Source: Siphonodentalium dalli
Taxonomy: Eukaryota > Mollusca > Scaphopoda > Gadilida > Siphonodentaliidae
Direction of reading: 5' to 3'
Assembly: GCA_032622095.1 (NCBI GenBank)
Contig: CP136061.1
Coordinates: 260,868,077-260,932,076, forward strand
Length of the DNA stretch: 64,000 bases
Both the position numbers and the translations under genes were made by a program. Below are positions 35,541 to 46,829 of the stretch, piece after piece; position 1 is the first letter of the stretch; every line of letters starts with the position of its first letter. The notes beneath the pieces were generated by a model. The model was given only the letters and a program-made list of their open reading frames with translations, did no database searches and had not been told where the DNA came from.

Positions 35541-36785
35541 ATGCGGCGAACAACAGCCAACATCGTAATTTTGTTCCACTTGCTCGCAATTGGAACAATG
35601 ATACTCGTTCTTATCGTGAACAATTCTTTGACAATCAGAATGACCAGAAATGCCGGTGATCACAATTATATCACCGAAGACGACAGCGGCCTTTCAGATG
35701 TGACGACAGACATAACGTCTTCTGACGAAATGTCGCACGAGCCACCACAATCACTTTTCGATCATGAAATCAGCAACACTGCCTCAGAAAAACTTTTAAA
35801 TTGGACCAAATTAAAGACCAATTCACGATTGACTGCCATTGACCAACTGTTAAAATTTACCTGGCAACTGACTCGCCTCGCGCAGAATACTCAATTGACG
35901 CATGTGTCCGATCTGACCTCAAACTCCTCACAAAGACCAGATACGTGTGATAGCTGCTTTTCGTATCCGTATCACATCTCAGCAGAAAGTAAGATATGTG
36001 ACGAGGGACCGGGTCACGAGAAGGTCATGTTCATCATTCTAATATTCAGCAGACATAATGCTATTGAAATGAGAAATGCTATTCGTCAAACGTGGGCGTC
36101 GGTGTCACGTGGCAACACTGGTTCAGTCAGGTATGGATTCCTGTTTGGGAAAAACAACATCAATGATACTTTGAACACCCTGATAATGGAAGAGAATAAA
36201 GTATATGGAGATATTCTGACGAGTGATTTTACTGACAGTTACGATAATCTGACTTTGAAAAGTATAATGGCCTTCAAGTGGACATCATCTCAATGCGCGC
36301 ATGCGCAATATCTAATGAAGATTGATGACGATACGTGGATTAATATGCCGCGAGTTTTGAAGTTACTTCCTACACTGGATTCGAGCGAGATGGTGGGAAT
36401 GTGTGCATATTATGAGACGGTACCAATTCGTGATAAAAGGAACAAAAAGTGGTATGTCACAGATAACGAATACCCCCATAACTACTATCCACAATATTGT
36501 TCTGGTGCCGGTTATATTACGACAATGAGTGTTGTTCACGAGATGGCACAGACGTTTCAGAATATCCCGTTCTTCAGGATGGAGGATGTTTATATTGGCC
36601 TCGTGCTAAATCATTTGAAAATTCGTCGCCGACACATTCCTGGATTTAAAAGTTATCATATGAGATATCACCGATGTCGATACAAATGGAACAAGCTTTA
36701 CACTAATCACTATATGACCCCTGCCTTAATGCACCGGGTTTGGGACGAAACATGCCCCGGGTTTGGGACGAAACTTGCCATCTAA
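35541..36785 (+). CDS. GT31 family beta-1,3-galactosyltransferase-like, type II membrane protein
   Basis: This is an intact 414-residue protein. The family transfers galactose or N-acetylglucosamine in beta-1,3 linkage to glycans in the Golgi. Seen here: a short basic cytosolic tail, a single hydrophobic anchor (about residues 7-27), an acidic/Ser-rich stem to about residue 158, and then the catalytic domain. Motifs in order are RNAIRQTW (178-185), GFLFG, YGDI...DFTDSYDNLTLK, the metal-binding DDD (K-I-DDD, residues 262-264), YPQYCSGAGY and EDVYIG (348-353). Length and motif spacing are normal for GT31. A splice acceptor TTTCTTTTTAG ends at 35529, 12 bases before the ATG, so coding is in a single exon with an upstream non-coding exon. 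A 23-bp tandem duplication at 36734-36779 ends the ORF and changes the C-terminus. The exact donor and acceptor sugars cannot be told from sequence. Confidence 0.92.
   Translation: MRRTTANIVILFHLLAIGTMILVLIVNNSLTIRMTRNAGDHNYITEDDSGLSDVTTDITSSDEMSHEPPQSLFDHEISNTASEKLLNWTKLKTNSRLTAIDQLLKFTWQLTRLAQNTQLTHVSDLTSNSSQRPDTCDSCFSYPYHISAESKICDEGPGHEKVMFIILIFSRHNAIEMRNAIRQTWASVSRGNTGSVRYGFLFGKNNINDTLNTLIMEENKVYGDILTSDFTDSYDNLTLKSIMAFKWTSSQCAHAQYLMKIDDDTWINMPRVLKLLPTLDSSEMVGMCAYYETVPIRDKRNKKWYVTDNEYPHNYYPQYCSGAGYITTMSVVHEMAQTFQNIPFFRMEDVYIGLVLNHLKIRRRHIPGFKSYHMRYHRCRYKWNKLYTNHYMTPALMHRVWDETCPGFGTKLAI
36734..36779 (+). repeat. 23-bp tandem duplication at the GT31 C-terminus
   Basis: The block CCGGGTTTGGGACGAAAC followed by (A/T)TGCC occurs twice back to back, at 36734-36756 and 36757-36779, with one mismatch. 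Because 23 is not a multiple of 3, the second unit is read in another frame. Confidence 0.9.
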
Positions 36786-37690
36786 AAACTGTGAAACCCG
36801 CCGACAGGAAACGTCATCTCCTGTTTAAATCTCCGAGTTTAAACCTGAATTGAGGGCACTTTAAACTGGGGTCCAGTTGGACGATTGTGGTCGTTCAGTT
36901 ACCAGCTGATTGCCAACAGTGTTAGATGAGATGAGCATGATGTAAAACTGCCCTGTTACCAAGCGTCAAAAAGCAGGCCGGTAGAATGGCTCCTGAACTC
37001 CTGAACTCCTGAACGATTATAACTCATGGTTATCTGACGCGATAACACCTAAATCGATACTACAACCTAAAGGCCACCGTTCACTTGAGAAATCGATCTT
37101 GGCAATTGGACTCGTGATCAATATTGATCGCGATTCAGGTTTGCCGCACACTTGAACATCCCAGTTTAGTAATCAGCGACTTCAATTATTTGCAGACCGC
37201 TATTGTGTGACGCGCATGTACTATCACAAGCTGATCGCAGACAGGTTAGAATGGTGTAAATGTTTTTTTTGCAGGCCTCAGTGCAAACGATTAGACTTAG
37301 CGTATACGGGTAACAAATTATCGATATAAACCCAAGTCCAGGATTTTCTTAATATCTGAAAGAATGACATTTGGGGGAACCCTTCATTAAGACAAATTAT
37401 GCGTCGCACAGGTGGGGTGTCAAAATGTGTTTTCATGCACGTATGACTGGGTGGGTGGTGGGCGGTCAAGGGGTACCAAAAGCAATTGTTTCCGCAATTT
37501 CCCCCCCTCGATTTCTTTTTATTCTTTAGTCTTAAAACTTATGAATAATGCTAGGTAACATCCATATTAGTTGCAAACAATCAGTACTTAGTATCTTGTT
37601 GTAAATTACTGTCACTTTAAGTCCATTCACACTTAGAACTCATGGACAAAAATGCATAAGCAATCATTATCATATCAAACTGAACACATC
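36786..37690. other. No recognisable gene; GT31 3' flank
   Basis: 36825-36890 contains GTTTAAA/TTTAAAC-rich short inverted words, loosely like the subterminal part of the GC-rich transposon. CCTGAACT is repeated three times near 37000. No clear poly(A) signal was identified for the GT31 gene. Confidence 0.4.
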
Positions 37691-37699
37691 ACATATACA

Positions 37700-40170
37700 A
37701 CCATGTAATAACTGAACTGAACTGAAGTGATTTTTATTGATAAACTAAATTGTGCATATTATACACAATAACAACGGGGCTCTGTAGAAGGCATGGCTTA
37801 TGGGCCAGAGCCCTATAATAGCATGATAAATACAATAATGAATATAAACTGAGTGCAGGTAGGTGCAAGGATTGGGGAGAGTTGGGGCTGGTGGGGGGGG
37901 GGGGCGCAAGATTACATGGTGTGCATAATATGTTGGGCGATGCTCATAAAGTATATATATTAAGTCAACTCCAAGAACAATTTAAAATGTTTTATGTGAA
38001 TGTCAAGGATGTGGCTGTACAATCAGTGGACCTCATTTAGGTTTGAGATATGTGGTAGTTTAGTTTATACTTTCAGATTTAAGTTTAGAATTGGCCATTG
38101 ATACTGCTGAATTATTGTACTCGTTTTCTTATAAAGTAATCTTTTAAATATTTAAGGTATTCTGGGCTACTAATTTTAATGCGTAGTATGCAGTCTGCGG
38201 GGAGGCTATTCCATAATTCTCACGCTTTGTTTGAGATTGCACTTTTTGAGTTTTTAGTCCTTTTGAATTCATGATAAAGATTACCTTTTGTTTTGCGCGG
38301 GTATTATAGCTATGGATATCTTCAATATGTGTGAATAATTTTGATAACGAATCCGGTAGTGCATGCATATGATAATCATGTAGTATTCTAATGAGCTGCA
38401 TGTTACCAATATCATCAAATATTAGTAGTTTGTTTAGTTTACAATAAGTCATAATATCACTTGTATCATTTGAGATAATTTTAAGGGCATTCTTCTGTAG
38501 TTTTCTGATTTTGGTTAGGTTCTTTTTGGTAGTCGAGCTCCATATTGCGTTACAATAGGTCAAGTAGGGGATAATTAGTGATAAGTATAAGGTTTTCAAA
38601 GTTTTTGCAGGAACAAATTCACTGACTTTCCTCAGGATTCCAACATTACTGCCAAGTTTAGAGCATAATGAATTTATGTGTTTGTCCCAGGAAAAGTTGT
38701 CTTCAATAGTGATGCCTAAACATTTGGTATTTACCACTCTATTAACATTTTTATTGTTTATAGTTAGGACTGGTAATACCTCAGGTAGTGAACAATTAGT
38801 GAAAAGCATGTAATTTGTTTTATCAATGTTCAATGACAGTTTATTAGCAGCAAACCATTGATTCATATAATCCAGTTCAGTGTTAACTCTGTTAAATAAT
38901 TTGTGGATATCTCTATCAGAACAAAATGCATTTGTGTCATCTGCAAAAAGTATCAATTTAGCATCCTTGCATATACTTGGTAAGTCATTCATATAGATTA
39001 AAAATAAGAGAGGCCCTAAGATTAAGCCTTGTGGGACCCCACAGGTAATTTCATTGAGTTCCGATATATGGCCATCATATTGAACGCGTTGTTTTCTATG
39101 AGTAAGATAATCCTTGAACCAGTTCAGTGCAACCCCTCGACATCCATAGTGCTCTAGTTTTTGAAGCATTATTCTATGATTTATTGTATCAAATGCCTTA
39201 GATAGGTCGAGGAACACTCCAATTGTGTGTTCGTGATTGTCTAAGGCACCAGTTATTTTCTCTATAAGGCCAGTCAAAGCTAGAATTGTGGAATGATTCT
39301 TCCTAAAGCCATACTGACTGCTGTATAAAATCTTGTGTTTTTCTAAGTATTTATTTAATCTATTATACATGAGTTTTTCAAGTACTTTTGAAAAGATAGG
39401 TAGCACAGATACAGGTATGTAGTTACTGACTATACTTGCATCTTTAGATTTGAAGATTGGGGATACTTTAGCAAATTGCATTCGTTCTGGGAATACAACT
39501 TGGGAAAGAGATAGGTTACAGATATGTGTCAATGGTACGATAAAGGAATCTGCACATTGTTTTAAGATGCCACATTTAAGTTCATCTAAGCCAGCTGCTT
39601 TTTTTTAGTCTATATTTTTCAGTATGTATATTATTTCTAATTCTCCAGCAGGTTCAACAAATAGTGAAGATGGGTTGGGAAGGGGAAGAAATTCCTTTGG
39701 GTCATTGGTTGAATTTATCTTTTTTGCTAGATTAGGACCTATATTTGTAAAAAATTGCGTTGAATTTTTCTGCAATTTTGTTTTAACCACTTATATACTT
39801 ATTTTCATGTTGAAATTGTGTCACATTAGTTTTGTTTTTATTTCGATTAAGTATTTTTTTCAGAACAATCCATGTTGATTTCATGTCACCTTGGTAGCGT
39901 TCAAATTTTTTGTGATAGTAATGTTGTTTGGCCATTGTTATTATGGATATTAATCTGTTTTATATGACTTGTACCTTTCATTGTTAATTTTAGATTTGTT
40001 TTCTATAAAATTTTGATATAGTTTATTTTTTCTTTTAATTGAGTTAATTATTCATGTTGTTATCCAGGGATTGTTATTCTGAGTTCTGATTTTCTTTCTA
40101 CATTTAGGAAAGCTATAGTTGTAAGCATCAGTCATCATATCAATGAATGTATTATAAGATGAGTTGCAGT
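37700..40170 (-). mobile_element. CR1/Jockey-like LINE, 5'-truncated
   Basis: The minus-strand element runs from the post-endonuclease linker to its 3' tail. The linker near 40060-40150 reads YNTFIDMMTDAYNYSFP and, beyond it, NNNPWITT, paralleling the linker of the relic at 46830-47730. 39605-39790 holds STQFFTNIGPNLAKKINS, and then a break at an A-run (about 39600) precedes KKAAGLDELKCG and the RT frame. The 3' UTR ends, on the minus strand, near AATAAAAATCAC and a (CAGTT)n tail at 37705-37735. The 5' end is lost near 40170. Stops in the linker show that the element is inactive even though the RT frame is open. Confidence 0.85.
38144..39532 (-). CDS. LINE reverse transcriptase domain (partial ORF2)
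   Basis: An open frame of 462 residues covers most of the RT domain of a CR1/Jockey-type ORF2. Motifs: FPERMQFAKVSPIFKSKD (15-32), VSVLPIFSKVLEKL (41-54), YGFRKNHST (74-82), VFLDLSKAFDTINHR (106-120), GVPQGLILGPLLFLIYMNDL (165-184), catalytic FADDT (196-200), and NKLSLNIDKTNYMLF in the thumb. The C-terminal region has NAIWSSTTKKNLTKIRKLQK and HSYNTRAKQK. The enzyme would copy its own RNA at a nicked target. The listed start is internal; the true ORF2 began upstream but is broken by a frameshift at an A-run near 39600. It is the least decayed retroelement frame in the window. Confidence 0.85.
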   Translation of the reverse strand: MTHICNLSLSQVVFPERMQFAKVSPIFKSKDASIVSNYIPVSVLPIFSKVLEKLMYNRLNKYLEKHKILYSSQYGFRKNHSTILALTGLIEKITGALDNHEHTIGVFLDLSKAFDTINHRIMLQKLEHYGCRGVALNWFKDYLTHRKQRVQYDGHISELNEITCGVPQGLILGPLLFLIYMNDLPSICKDAKLILFADDTNAFCSDRDIHKLFNRVNTELDYMNQWFAANKLSLNIDKTNYMLFTNCSLPEVLPVLTINNKNVNRVVNTKCLGITIEDNFSWDKHINSLCSKLGSNVGILRKVSEFVPAKTLKTLYLSLIIPYLTYCNAIWSSTTKKNLTKIRKLQKNALKIISNDTSDIMTYCKLNKLLIFDDIGNMQLIRILHDYHMHALPDSLSKLFTHIEDIHSYNTRAKQKVIFIMNSKGLKTQKVQSQTKRENYGIASPQTAYYALKLVAQNTLNI

Positions 40171-41558
40171 CGGTGGCGTTGTACAGCCATGTATTTGGCT
40201 ATTACAAGAGGTTGTAATTGATTAGTTCAACTCAATGAAAGGCGAAGGAAATAATAGTATTCCATAATATAGCATAAGGTATACAATAGGTGAATATATG
40301 TACAAAATCACTCATTGATTAATGTGCCTAAAACCTACGGCATGACAAAGGAGTGTAATAACCTTCACTTGATTCACATTCTTACGGTACTGTATTTAGT
40401 ACACATCCGCAACAATGTGATTGACTGAAATACATAAAATTTCATCGATGGGTCTGGATGGGTGTGTAATAAAATTTCAAACCATTTGTGAGTAAGTGGT
40501 AAATATTCCGGACATTTCAAATTTACAACATTTGTTCAAATTTAGTTAGTGTGCAACATAATTCATCAAGGGATTCACCAAAGTTTGCATGTAATACATA
40601 CTTAACTTTCATATGGATGATGCTATGTGATAACAAGAACAAAAGGTGTACTCAATTTTATACAAGTTAATAACTCAAGTCAAGATAATAATAAATAATA
40701 TACATGTACCATTAAGTCTGATGAAGTGGTGAAATGTTGCTTCTTGTTAATCAGCTTGCTCCAATGTCAGCTTAAGTGCTTATATTCATATAAATTGTCA
40801 GTTTGATAAGTCCAAATCATCTCAAAGACACACATGCCATCTAATTGTCTTGTATATGGTTACCATAGTTGTTAATTAAGCCCGGATAGATAACTACATT
40901 TTTGCTTGTGACTAATTCTAACAGGTCTTTTTCTAAATCTGGCAGAATCTAACTATTTATAACTGATTTTTCAATTTTACATTATGCGAGTATGTGCTAG
41001 GTAGACATTTCTACTATAGTCAACCGAAAGAATTCATGGACTAAATCATAAATAATAATAGTCTGACAAAAACTTTCAACTCGACTGATTGTGATGATAA
41101 AATGCACTAAAGAAAAGCACATACTTTTAGAGACCAATTCAGATATCATTATAGTATGCAAGGAGATGCATTCAGTGTTTATTTTCTCTTGTAAATCCTT
41201 GTTTTCGTGTTACTAGGGTGGGTGTCAAAAAATGGCTGGAAAAAAATTGCAAAAACGGAAAAACATTTTGGTAAAAGGGTGGGTTATTCCCAAAAATAGT
41301 CAAAAGCAAAACATTCTCAAATATGCCTGAAAATATTTTCCGACATCCCAGGGAATCGCGCAATTTTGGTAACTGCTGTCAGAACCGCACATGATCATTG
41401 CGAGACACAAAAACTAATAAATCTGGCTCGCGTACCGCGCACATTTCAGCAATCGGGCTCGCGAGTCGGTAACATATCAAAAATATTTGATGTACAAGTC
41501 GGATAACTCGCGAACCGGTTTGCTCAGAGGAAACACACTGCAGACTATGTGACCCTGC
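40171..41558. other. No recognisable feature
   Basis: The sequence is AT-rich with no frames of interest and no clear repeats. Confidence 0.4.
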
Positions 41559-41735
41559 ATGCGGAGCCTCGCACATATAAGAGAATACACTGGCTTACAA
41601 GGTAAACATTGTTAGGCCAATGTCTTCTCTTATATATGTGAGGCTCCCTATGTGAGACTTGCATATATAAGAGAACGCAATGGCACAGGGTTTTCGAAAA
41701 TTTCAGGAAGCTCCGGTATTGGACGGGTTAAGGCC
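41559..41735. mobile_element. piggyBac-type hairpin MITE, degenerate relic
   Basis: It keeps the hairpin arms of the family (GCACATATAAGAGAATACAC, CTTCTCTTATATATGTGAGG, GCATATATAAGAGAACGCAA), the GGCACAGGG text and a terminal GACGGGTTAA. The left terminus and the T-rich spacer are lost. Confidence 0.6.
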
Positions 41736-41919
41736 AACACACACTTGATCAATCGAGCTTAGCAGTCTTACTCTGGGCAATATTGGTCATAGTCTCCAGG
41801 TATTTCCTCAGAGCAATCTGACTCACGATCAATCGTACTTACACATCAAAAACATTTTGACTCGCGAGCCAGTTTGCTCAAGTGTGCGTTGCATGTGAGT
41901 GTTGGAAACAAATACAATT

Positions 41920-42305
41920 ATTAAAATGTGTTCTAGAGTCGGGGAGCGAGTACATCGTGGAATGCTAATGGTGAAGGTAACTAAAGAATGACCTTCACCT
42001 GATACATGCGACACGTTATTTAGGTGAATGAATGGGGGAATGGATGTTTGTGAGTGGGAAATTTATTTAACTAGTTGCTGTAGTTCTGGGTTTTTCCAGA
42101 TCAAATTTGGCTGTCGTACACTTGGGTATTTATTTTTAAAAGTAAACACATGAGCTATGATTTTTCTTGTATTTTCGTGATCAACTGGTGTCAATCTAGC
42201 AGGGTAAACATCACTGGTATGGCATGCAGCCTTCAATTCAGTGAATTTGGCCGAAACATTAACGCTGTCGCCTATGGGAAACCATTTAGTTCAGTGATTC
42301 CTATA
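41920..42305. repeat. Direct duplication, unit 1
   Basis: This is nearly identical to 43178-43608: CTAGAGTCGGGG-GCGAGTAC, AAGGTAACTAAAGAATGACC, GAATGAATGGGGGAATGGAT, TCGTACACTTGGG, and GCCTATGGGAAACCATTTAG all recur in order. The two copies are separated by about 0.87 kb. Neither has TG...CA ends or a target duplication, so I do not read them as LTRs. Confidence 0.8.
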
Positions 42306-43177
42306 AGAAAAATTTGAATTTTACGAAATTTCACGCCTCGCCATAATAAGTTGTTAATTTCATATTTTCTTATTTTCAAATGATAATGACCACATTTTGG
42401 ACTGATTTAAAGAAGAAACGCGTGGGTTCGCCTGTAGATAGTAAAGAAAGTGATAAATCTGGGAGTTTTGCATGGATATCAGGTGCCATTATGGGGTCAG
42501 GGGTCTAAAGCCCCCCTCCCCACAATTTTGAGGAGTTTTACCCCCCCCCCCCCCATTAGGAAATGGTGGCAGTTGACCTAATTAAGCTTCCGGCACCCAG
42601 TAGCCTTATCGGGGATCGTAGTCCCACCCCAAGTTGGGGGGGGGTGATAGCATCACCACTAGATGTAGTGTCGTGCAAGACTGTCATGGCAGGTTTGTTA
42701 AACAGACAGTATCTGTGGCTTTGCCTGATGTTGTATCATTATGTTTAGATATTTCAATTGACTTATGGTTGCTTTATATTGCTATTAAAGTATTTTTAAT
42801 TTTAATTTTCTGTTAATGTTTGTAAATGTTTATTATAAATTGCCAAATTCTGCATGAAAAGGGTTAAAATTGGACAAGATAACCCTCCTAAAATGTATAT
42901 TACCATTTACTCTTCAATTTAGTAATATTATGGTATATAAGGGCATACTTCAGTTATACGAGATGCATCAGCCAGTAAAATTGAAAAAAAAAATCTAAAT
43001 TTTTTGGCTTTATTTTGATGATTTACATTAATTTTCAGGATGCCTCATATTGAAAAAATAAACCACCATTGCCCGATATAATCCATGTTTGGTTTCAGTA
43101 AGGTCTATATTTGGATAAAATACTATAAGAAACGCTGTGTTTTACACATAAACATATATATAGGAATCAGGGAGCAA
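42306..43177. other. Spacer between duplicated blocks; poly-C and G runs
   Basis: Poly-C (42540-42554) and a short G-run near 42638 flank TTATCGGGGATCGTAGTCCC, reminiscent of the interior of Harbinger-type MITEs A and B (GGGGATCATAGCCCC). There is no gene. Confidence 0.4.
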
Positions 43178-43608
43178 AATGTGTACTAGAGTCGGGGCGC
43201 GAGTACACCGTGGAATGCTAAAGGTGAAGGTAACTAAAGAATGACCTTCACATGATGCACGCGACACGTTATTAAAGGATGACATCGCGTTTATTTAATT
43301 TGTACATCATATCTAAATAATTTAAACTGGTGAATGAATGGGGGAATGGATTTTTGTGAGCGGGAAATTTATTTAACTAGCTGCTGTAGTTCTGGATTTT
43401 TCCAGATCAAATTTGGCCCTGTCGTACACTTGGGGATTTAGTTTTAAAAGTAAACACATGACCTATGATTTTTCTTGTATTTTCGTGATCAACTGATTTC
43501 AATCTAGCTGGGTAAGCATCACTGGTATGGCATGCAGGCTTCAATTCAGTGAATTTGGCCGAAACGTTAACGCTGTCGCCTATGGGAAACCATTTAGTCC
43601 AGTGATTA
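43178..43608. repeat. Direct duplication, unit 2
   Basis: This is the partner of 41920-42305. It carries about 55 extra bases at 43275-43330 (AAAGGATGACATCGCGTTTA onwards) absent from unit 1. Confidence 0.8.
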
Positions 43609-44039
43609 CTTTAAACACGCCACCCATTGAACTGATTGGGTAACAATTGAAAACCGCAGTCCAGAATGGTTTAGTTGGTTTAAGCTCGAGCTCGGAGACC
43701 AACCACCCACCCACAACAAACCTATTGTATACAAACACTGCTAATAATGTAAACATCCGTACGGGCATGCGTAACGGCGCAAAGTTAAACGCGCTACGTT
43801 CTCTAATATGCAGTCCAATCAAGAATACAGTTCGCATCAAAACAAATACCACCCAGCCCTTGTAGTGTTATTATACTTCAATGGTGTAACCAAGGAAGTA
43901 TATTGTTTTTCTATTGGGGCCGTTTTCTGTTTTATTGAAAATACTCAGAAACTAATTGGAAGAGGACCGTGAAATCTCTAGGGAATGTAGGCATCTAAGG
44001 GATACTGAAAATGAAGGTATCGCGATGTCGCCAGAACGC

Positions 44040-44140
44040 TTCGCCACGGAATGAAATTAAAAATATATATATATTTCATTATTATACTTCCATATTTTAA
44101 TATGGAAGTATATTGTTATTCAATTTTTTATTTTTTTCCA
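44040..44140. repeat. Short inverted repeat, TATACTTCCATATT
   Basis: TTATACTTCCATATTTTAAT is followed immediately by ATGGAAGTATATTG, a perfect small palindrome next to an AT-rich run. GGAAGTATATTG occurs also at 43894-43905 and AATATGGAAGTAT at 46769. It may be the edge of an unresolved AT-rich element between 43860 and 46780. Confidence 0.45.
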
Positions 44141-44519
44141 ATATTATTATTTATTATACTAAGCAATTTTTCAACTCTTATATCTCTGGAAGTACAAAAG
44201 ATATGGAGCTGGAATTTCGTATGTATATAGATCTATAATAATTCTAGGTCAATAGACTATATAGGATATTGTCCGCCCTTGATTTATAGAGTTATCCCCT
44301 TTTTTTGTAAAAATAAAATGGGGATGCTGTATCTCGAAAAGTATGAGCAGCAGAGACTCCAAATTGGACTATATGTAGAACTCAGGATGCCCTATTGAAT
44401 CCATACATTATAATTTATGTCCGCGCTTTTTCTACAGAGTTGTCGCCCATGATTCGCAAAACTCGATGTATTTCATATCCTGTGTCCGCATACAACATGC
44501 AATGTATCCATATTTGAGA

Positions 44520-45830
44520 GCTTCTATGCAGTTACTCGTTAGCAACTTTATACGAAAAAATGTTTTGAACAGGGACGAACTTATTTTTCTGGGCTATGGG
44601 TGGGGGCAAAATTTTCGCAATTTTTTTTGGCGATGATTTCAACTATTTTTACTGTCATGTATCTTTAGGGCGTACTAATGATCCTCCTGAAAGAATTTTG
44701 TAAATCGGTTGAGAAATGTCCAAGTTACAGACCATCGAAAATTAAATCCAGCAGTATAATATTTTTATTGCATTTTCCGAATGGGAAGAGTGATTTGCAC
44801 CATATGTACCATTTTAAAGTTTTTTCTCCCAACCGTTACAGATCTACGACATCGACAATAAAAATGACTTATTTTTGGCGCCAAATCCAACGGGCTAATT
44901 GATGAGCAAGGTTAATGTAGGAGCAGGTACTGCAGTATCCCGTAGGTAGGCCCCCAAAGTTTGATAGCTCTACAGTAACAGTAAACTGTCAAACAGCGAG
45001 CGAGCTTCCGGTGGGTTCAGACTTTTTGCAAATTCCAACGAAAATCAAAGGGGGAAAATTGTCTAAAAATCAAACATCGATATAAATTTTTTTTGAATAG
45101 TGGATATGATAGATAGTATCCAAACGCAACTTATCAATATCTGCTTAATTTGCGCTAAGGTAGAAGGTTTACTCGTGGCGAGGCTTTATAATATTGACAC
45201 GTATATTTAAGTGCTGTATCACTAAGCTATTTTTCTCGCCAAATCCGACCGGGTTAATGAAGGAGCGATGTAATGCAGGAGCAGGTACGTTGATATATTT
45301 TTGTTAATATCCCAACGTTTGACCCCTCTACTCACAGAGCAAATTGACCAACGGAAAGCTCGTGTTCAGGTGGGTACATATTGGCAAATTCCTGCAAAAA
45401 CCAAAAGTATAAAAATACTTGAAAAAATCAAATATGGAGATAAAAATTTGTTGACGTGTGGTTGTGATAGGGGATACCAACGCCCAACACTGGTGCGATT
45501 TCTTAAGTTTTAGAGCAAATGATTCACTCGTGGCGACGATATATAACGTAATACATACTACATGCATAGGAACACAGCCTACATCGATATATGGCAAAAG
45601 TCGAAATTCAAGCAGGCTAATGAAGGAATGAGTGAAATGCATGAGCATGTGCCTCAGTATACCATAGATACATCTTGGAAGTTTGACTGTGGTATAAAAG
45701 CAATCCATCTAACGGAGAACGCGCATCGGTTGGTCGAGGCTTTTGGCAACTTCAAGTAAAAGTCGCAAAGAACAAAATGGAGAAATCGAGATAAAACAAA
45801 TTGGATGTGGTCGGTACTATCCACGTATAA
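44520..45830. repeat. Degenerate tandem repeat, ~360-bp period, three units
   Basis: The anchor GCTAATGAAGGAG(C/T)GATGTAATGCAGGAGCAGGTAC-like text recurs at about 44895, 45253 and 45615. In each unit it is followed by CTCTA or similar, ACAG-GAGC, CTTTTGGCAA(A/C)TTC and CAAA-AT-GAGATA-AAA. Units are strongly diverged. The frames at 45301-45513, 45328-45708 and 45562-45759 read through these units and are not supported as genes. Confidence 0.6.
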
Positions 45831-46829
45831 ATTCGGTGAATTTGTTTAACTTTTCAAATGAATGCCCAATGAGTTAATCAGGATTAAGTGCCCGATAGAT
45901 ATTACATGCATTCACTTGTCATGTAAAAAAAATACTCCCAGATGACTTATACAGTTATAACATTTAATGTGAAGGGTTAACAATATGACTATCTCTTTAA
46001 ATAACAAGTTTGAAATAGTTTTGTGGGTACAAAATGATAAATATGAATTGAAGACCCTTGTCCGGAAAGACTTCTATCAGCTAATATTGAATTTATTTCA
46101 AATATTTCATTATGTAATGAGATGTTTAATTGGGACAAGTTATTGATTTATTTTTAGAACAGACCTGGTCACTGGTAACAGTAACTACTACTGTTCGTTA
46201 GCTAAACAACCACACATTTTTAGACCAGTAGATATTCGAAATGAAATCAATATTAATCAATAGAAGCATTTCCGGTCAGAATTCTTCGACTCATATTTAA
46301 TATTTTATACCCTGATAAATATATAATACATTAAGTATAGGGTTGTAGATATGTGTAGATCAGGGTTAGGTTTAATGTTAATGTTATGGACATGATTTGG
46401 TTTATAAATTGGGTTAGAGTTGTGGATATTGTTAGTGTCAAAATTGTGACCGTGTCAGTTATGCAAAGGATTCGGTTTTGGGTACGTGTGTATGTATGAC
46501 TAGGCTCATCAAAAGGGTTATGGTAACGGTCCAAGGTATGGCTATGGATATGGTTTGCAGGATGGCAATGCATTTGGTCAGGGTATCTTATTGGGTTAGA
46601 GTTAAGTGCTGTGGATATGGCTGTGGAAATGGTTATGACTGTGGATTGTCTACCATTAAGGTTTGCTTTATTGAAATATTAGGCTTATGGAGTGGTTTAT
46701 GTGTAAGGATTGGATAGGGGTGGGTAGATGATTAAATAATGGATGGTGATCGGGGATGGGGAATTAATATGGAAGTATCAAAATTCTGCAGGCCAGAATT
46801 TTAACCCTCTAGTTTATTATGTGGTTTTG
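45831..46829. other. No gene; cryptic simple sequence
   Basis: 46330-46720 is a GTTATGG/GGTTAGG-like cryptically simple stretch. The frames on both strands there (46331-46573, 46478-46717) reflect this composition. Confidence 0.5.

Noticed and set aside
41920-43608. LTR retrotransposon
   Set aside because: The direct repeats lack TG...CA ends, a primer-binding site, a polypurine tract and any gag-pol sequence between them.
46331-46717. Telomere-like GGTTAGG sequence
   Set aside because: Only scattered GGGTTAGG/GGTTATGG words, not a regular TTAGGG array; best described as cryptic simple sequence.
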